Source of the DNA: Bacillota bacterium
Lineage (GTDB): Bacteria; Bacillota; Clostridia; Acetivibrionales; DUMC01
Length of the DNA stretch: 52,087 bases
Direction: 5' to 3'
NCBI GenBank assembly: GCA_013314855.1
Contig: JABUEW010000001.1
Span: forward strand, 88,377-140,463
This document shows, one piece after another, positions 49,803 through 52,087 of this stretch. Made by a program: the position numbers and the translations under genes. Below the pieces are notes generated by a model. It was given only the letters and a program-made list of their open reading frames with translations. It was not told the DNA's origin and did no database searches. Numbering within the stretch: position 1 is the first letter of the stretch; every line of letters begins with the position of its first letter.

Positions 49803-49831
49803 ATTATAACATACAGATTTTGTAAAATCAA
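49803..49831 (-). promoter_or_regulatory. SigmaA-type promoter of the fluoride riboswitch
   Basis: Minus strand: -35 TTGATT (49826-49831), 17-base spacer, extended -10 TGTTATAAT with TATAAT at 49803-49808. Predicted start is ~13 bases before the aptamer. Confidence 0.8.
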
Positions 49832-49940
49832 TATAAATTTTGTGTAAATTTTGTGTATAAATTTTATGCAAAGCTAACTGCGATAAAAAAATTTATTCTT
49901 GCAGACTACACCAAAAAGTGTTATACTAACTTAAAGGGAT
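49832..49940. other. AT-rich spacer between riboswitch and insertion sequence
   Basis: Contains three AAATTTTGTGTAAA-like short repeats (49832-49865) and a TTATACTAAC word near 49921. No gene is seen. Confidence 0.4.
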
Positions 49941-49988
49941 CGGGAGTTTGACAGTTAGTTGCTGAAAATCAATTATCAAAAAGTCTGA

Positions 49989-50015
49989 AACCCATTGAAA
50001 AATGGGCTTTTTTTA
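49989..50015 (+). terminator. Terminator inside the left end of the IS
   Basis: CCCATT pairs with AATGGG around a 3-base loop, then CTTTTTTTAT. It blocks outside transcripts from reading into the transposase. Confidence 0.8.
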
Positions 50016-50060
50016 TGCAAATAATCTGTCAAATTTATAAAATTTTTTTGTTGTACGGTG

Positions 50061-50089
50061 TTGTACTATTATGTATTTTATGTTATAAT
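50061..50089 (+). promoter_or_regulatory. Transposase promoter
   Basis: -35 TTGTAC (50061-50066), 17-base spacer, -10 TATAAT (50084-50089). The predicted transcript start (~50096) lies after the ATG at 50092, which rules that start out. Confidence 0.8.
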
Positions 50090-50124
50090 GAATGTATAAT
50101 ACATATGGGGGGAAGCGTATACAT

Positions 50125-52005
50125 ATGAAGCTTAATTATGATAAAAAATCCAAGGATCCCACCTACTTTGTACAGATCGGTATCCGAAACGGGAAGAAAG
50201 TTACAACTAAGAATGTCGCAAGAATCGGTAAACACTCGGAACTGCTTAAGATCACTGATGATCCTCTTGCTTACGCAAAAGAACAGGTTAAAAAGTACAA
50301 TGAGGAAGTAAAGAAAAATAACAAGGTTGGTATGGAGATACATCTTGATTTCGCCCAAAAAATCAGATCAACAGATGAGGCTGCTTCTGCCAGTACATTG
50401 AAAAATATTGGTTATCTATATTTGCAAAGGCTTTACTATCAACTTGAAATTGATAAATTTTTCAATAATATAACAAAAAACAGAAAAATCACCTTCAATC
50501 CTGACCTTGTCAACAGGTTTATAACCTATTCAAGGATTCTTGATCCTGATTCAAAACTCGGAAGCTATGAAAAGCTGAATACCTTCTATGAAGAGCCTGT
50601 ATTTGATTATCAGCATATCATGAGAACAATGGATCTGATGTATGAACACTACAACGAATACATCGAACACCTGTTTAAGGCAAGTGGAAAGATTCATAAA
50701 CGCAATACTGCCGTCTGTTATTATGATTGTACCAATTTCTATTGTGAAACGGAAAGCCAGGATCCAGACTATGTAGACGAGGTTACCGGGGAAGTCTTTA
50801 CAGGACTTCGTCAATATGGTTTTCCCAAAGACCATAAACCTAACCCTATTGTTGAATTGGGATTATTTATGGACACTAACGGTATTCCGATTTCCATGTG
50901 CATAGCACCCGGTAACACAAATGAGCAGACAACTGCCATTCCACTTGAAAAAGAGCTTATCAAAATGTTCGGAGACGAGAGGCGAAAATTCATATATTGT
51001 GCTGATGCAGGTCTGAGTTCCTACCACATAAGAAACTTTAACTCCATGGGAGGCAGAGCCTTTGTTGTTACGCAGTCAGTTAAAAAATTATCCGATGCCC
51101 TGAAGGAGGCTGTATTTAATGATTGCGATTACAGACTTCTTTCTGATGATTCCCCTGTAAGCATTGAGATGCTGAAAACCTTCGACAAAAAAGATGAAAA
51201 GAACCGATTTCTATACGAAGACAAGGCTTATAAAATCATTGAAGCAAACACTTTGCTTGATGTAGGAATTTATGAAGATAAAATTCTTAATAACGGAAAA
51301 ACAAAAAAGGTAAAATCAAAGGCCACCCTAAAGCAGCACGTCATCGTTACATTTTCAAGAAAAAGCATGGAATATCAACGTTTTATCAGAAATCGTCAAA
51401 TTGAAAGAGCAAAGAAGATTCTTGAGAAAATAGATCCTGAAGAATACAAAAAGGGACCTAATGATGTTACCCGGTTCATCAAGAAAGTGGGACATTCAAA
51501 AGATAAATATGAGTTGGATCTTGAAAAAATCAGAGAGGAAGAAAAGTACGACGGTTTTTATGCTGTTGCTACAAATCTGGATGATAATGTGAAGAACATA
51601 CTCGCCATCAATGATCAACGCTACAAGATTGAAGATTGCTTCAGAATACTCAAGACAGATTTTTCATCAAGGCCATATTTCCATCACATAAGAGAAAGAA
51701 TCATTGCTCATTTTATGATTTGTTATACAGCACTTTTGATTTTCAGGCTGCTTGAAGTCAAGTTGAACAGGTTTGATAAAAATACACATTTTACCACGAG
51801 GAATATCATTGAAACCCTGCAGAATATGCAGGTAGCCAACATCTCGGATCTTTGCTATTCTTCACAGTATACAGGTTCAAAAACATTAAGCGCATTAGAG
51901 GGAGTATTTACCCTGGGATTAGACAAGCAATATTACCTGCCAAGGGAACTTAACAAAAAATGCAGAAAAAATTTTATAGGGAACAATCTCATACAACATT
52001 CTTGA
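50125..52005 (+). CDS. IS1634-family (DDE) transposase
   Basis: A 626-residue transposase of the IS4 superfamily, IS1634 branch. The DDE residues are visible: D201 in VCYYDCTNFYCE, D294 in YCADAGLSSYHI, and the late Glu in NDQRYKIEDCFRILKTDF after YDGFYAVATNLDD. The N-terminal segment THFVQIGIRNGKK-like (YFVQIGIRNGKKVTTKNVARIG) is typical. The ATG at 50125 follows GGGGGGAAG at 8 bases; the frame is open from 50092, but that ATG lies at or before the transcript start. The full length implies a functional enzyme. Confidence 0.95.
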   Translation: MKLNYDKKSKDPTYFVQIGIRNGKKVTTKNVARIGKHSELLKITDDPLAYAKEQVKKYNEEVKKNNKVGMEIHLDFAQKIRSTDEAASASTLKNIGYLYLQRLYYQLEIDKFFNNITKNRKITFNPDLVNRFITYSRILDPDSKLGSYEKLNTFYEEPVFDYQHIMRTMDLMYEHYNEYIEHLFKASGKIHKRNTAVCYYDCTNFYCETESQDPDYVDEVTGEVFTGLRQYGFPKDHKPNPIVELGLFMDTNGIPISMCIAPGNTNEQTTAIPLEKELIKMFGDERRKFIYCADAGLSSYHIRNFNSMGGRAFVVTQSVKKLSDALKEAVFNDCDYRLLSDDSPVSIEMLKTFDKKDEKNRFLYEDKAYKIIEANTLLDVGIYEDKILNNGKTKKVKSKATLKQHVIVTFSRKSMEYQRFIRNRQIERAKKILEKIDPEEYKKGPNDVTRFIKKVGHSKDKYELDLEKIREEEKYDGFYAVATNLDDNVKNILAINDQRYKIEDCFRILKTDFSSRPYFHHIRERIIAHFMICYTALLIFRLLEVKLNRFDKNTHFTTRNIIETLQNMQVANISDLCYSSQYTGSKTLSALEGVFTLGLDKQYYLPRELNKKCRKNFIGNNLIQHS

Positions 52006-52012
52006 AAAACAG

Positions 52013-52057
52013 TAAAGAGGCATAAACCTTGAAATTTCAATGTTTATTGCCTCTTTT
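52013..52057 (+). terminator. Terminator at the right end of the IS
   Basis: AAAGAGGCA pairs with TGCCTCTTT (with inner TAAAC/GTTTA and a TGAAATTTCA tip), followed by TATATTCTTT, just past the transposase stop. Confidence 0.8.
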
Positions 52058-52087
52058 ATATTCTTTAACTGTCAAACTCGGGATAAT

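Larger units (their letters stand above)
49941..52082 (+). mobile_element. IS1634-type insertion sequence
   Basis: Terminal inverted repeats CGGGAGTTTGACAGTT (49941-49956) and AACTGTCAAACTCGGG (52067-52082) enclose one transposase gene with its own promoter. The ends match except for two swapped G/C positions. The element is 2142 bp, within the IS1634 range. Only five bases remain after the right end, so a target duplication cannot be confirmed (GGGAT left, ATAAT right). The element looks intact and possibly active. Confidence 0.9.

Noticed and set aside
1-52087. CRISPR arrays, tRNA and rRNA genes
   Set aside because: No regularly spaced repeats with unique spacers, cloverleaf sequences or rRNA landmarks were seen on reading both strands, although a covariance search was not possible.

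Overview
The window is low-GC DNA with the gene content of an anaerobic, spore-forming Clostridia species. Evidence includes a trimeric [FeFe] hydrogenase operon, a sensory hydrogenase, a LysM/GH18 spore-cortex type protein, xylulokinase, a PPi-type phosphofructokinase and many AGGAGG ribosome sites with consensus promoters. The malic enzyme and hydrogenase set recalls the Clostridium thermocellum (Acetivibrio) group; that placement is from memory and is inference.

Layout. Bases 1-5.4 kb: the end of an AraC regulator, a PPi-type phosphofructokinase, an MFS transporter, an amidohydrolase and a DppA-like M55 peptidase. 5.5-9.5 kb: nitrogen metabolism, with an FMN glutamate-synthase-like protein and a glutamate dehydrogenase. 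Between these two lies a gene graveyard with ManB and Nudix remnants. 9.5-25 kb: a carbohydrate region with a LacI regulator, UroD/MtaA-like proteins (one intact, one wrecked), an altered NagB-like protein, a VapBC-type pair, two Gfo/Idh oxidoreductases, tandem AraC regulators, a UxaC-type isomerase, a PHP protein, the tagaturonate epimerase UxaE and malic enzyme. 25-29.7 kb: a DUF4432 protein, a membrane protein, a 249-bp palindromic element, the LysM-GH18 protein and a quinate-dehydrogenase-like protein.

29.8-38.6 kb is the most coherent system. One operon encodes the NADH/ferredoxin-type hydrogenase (NuoE-like HydC, an ATPase-domain protein, a small ferredoxin-like protein, HydB, HydA). 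Just upstream on the same strand lies a second operon: DRTGG protein, RsbW-like ATPase, HydS-like sensory hydrogenase, second DRTGG protein and PHP phosphoesterase. Each operon has a consensus promoter carrying a Rex-type operator, perfect at 38612 and 17/18 at 35017. This suggests that NADH/NAD+ ratio controls both the hydrogenase and its putative sensor module.

38.6-49.6 kb is mostly housekeeping: xylB, a TGS-uridine-kinase-like nucleoside kinase, yqeY, rpsU (short gene), a HIT protein, alaS, an AI-2E family transporter, a 59-residue YtxH-like protein, a PRC-barrel protein and a DUF1015 protein. Beyond the last lies what looks like a complete fluoride riboswitch (promoter, aptamer, terminator) with no gene to control. 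The window ends in a nearly complete IS1634-type insertion sequence (49941-52082). I saw no tRNA, rRNA or CRISPR array.
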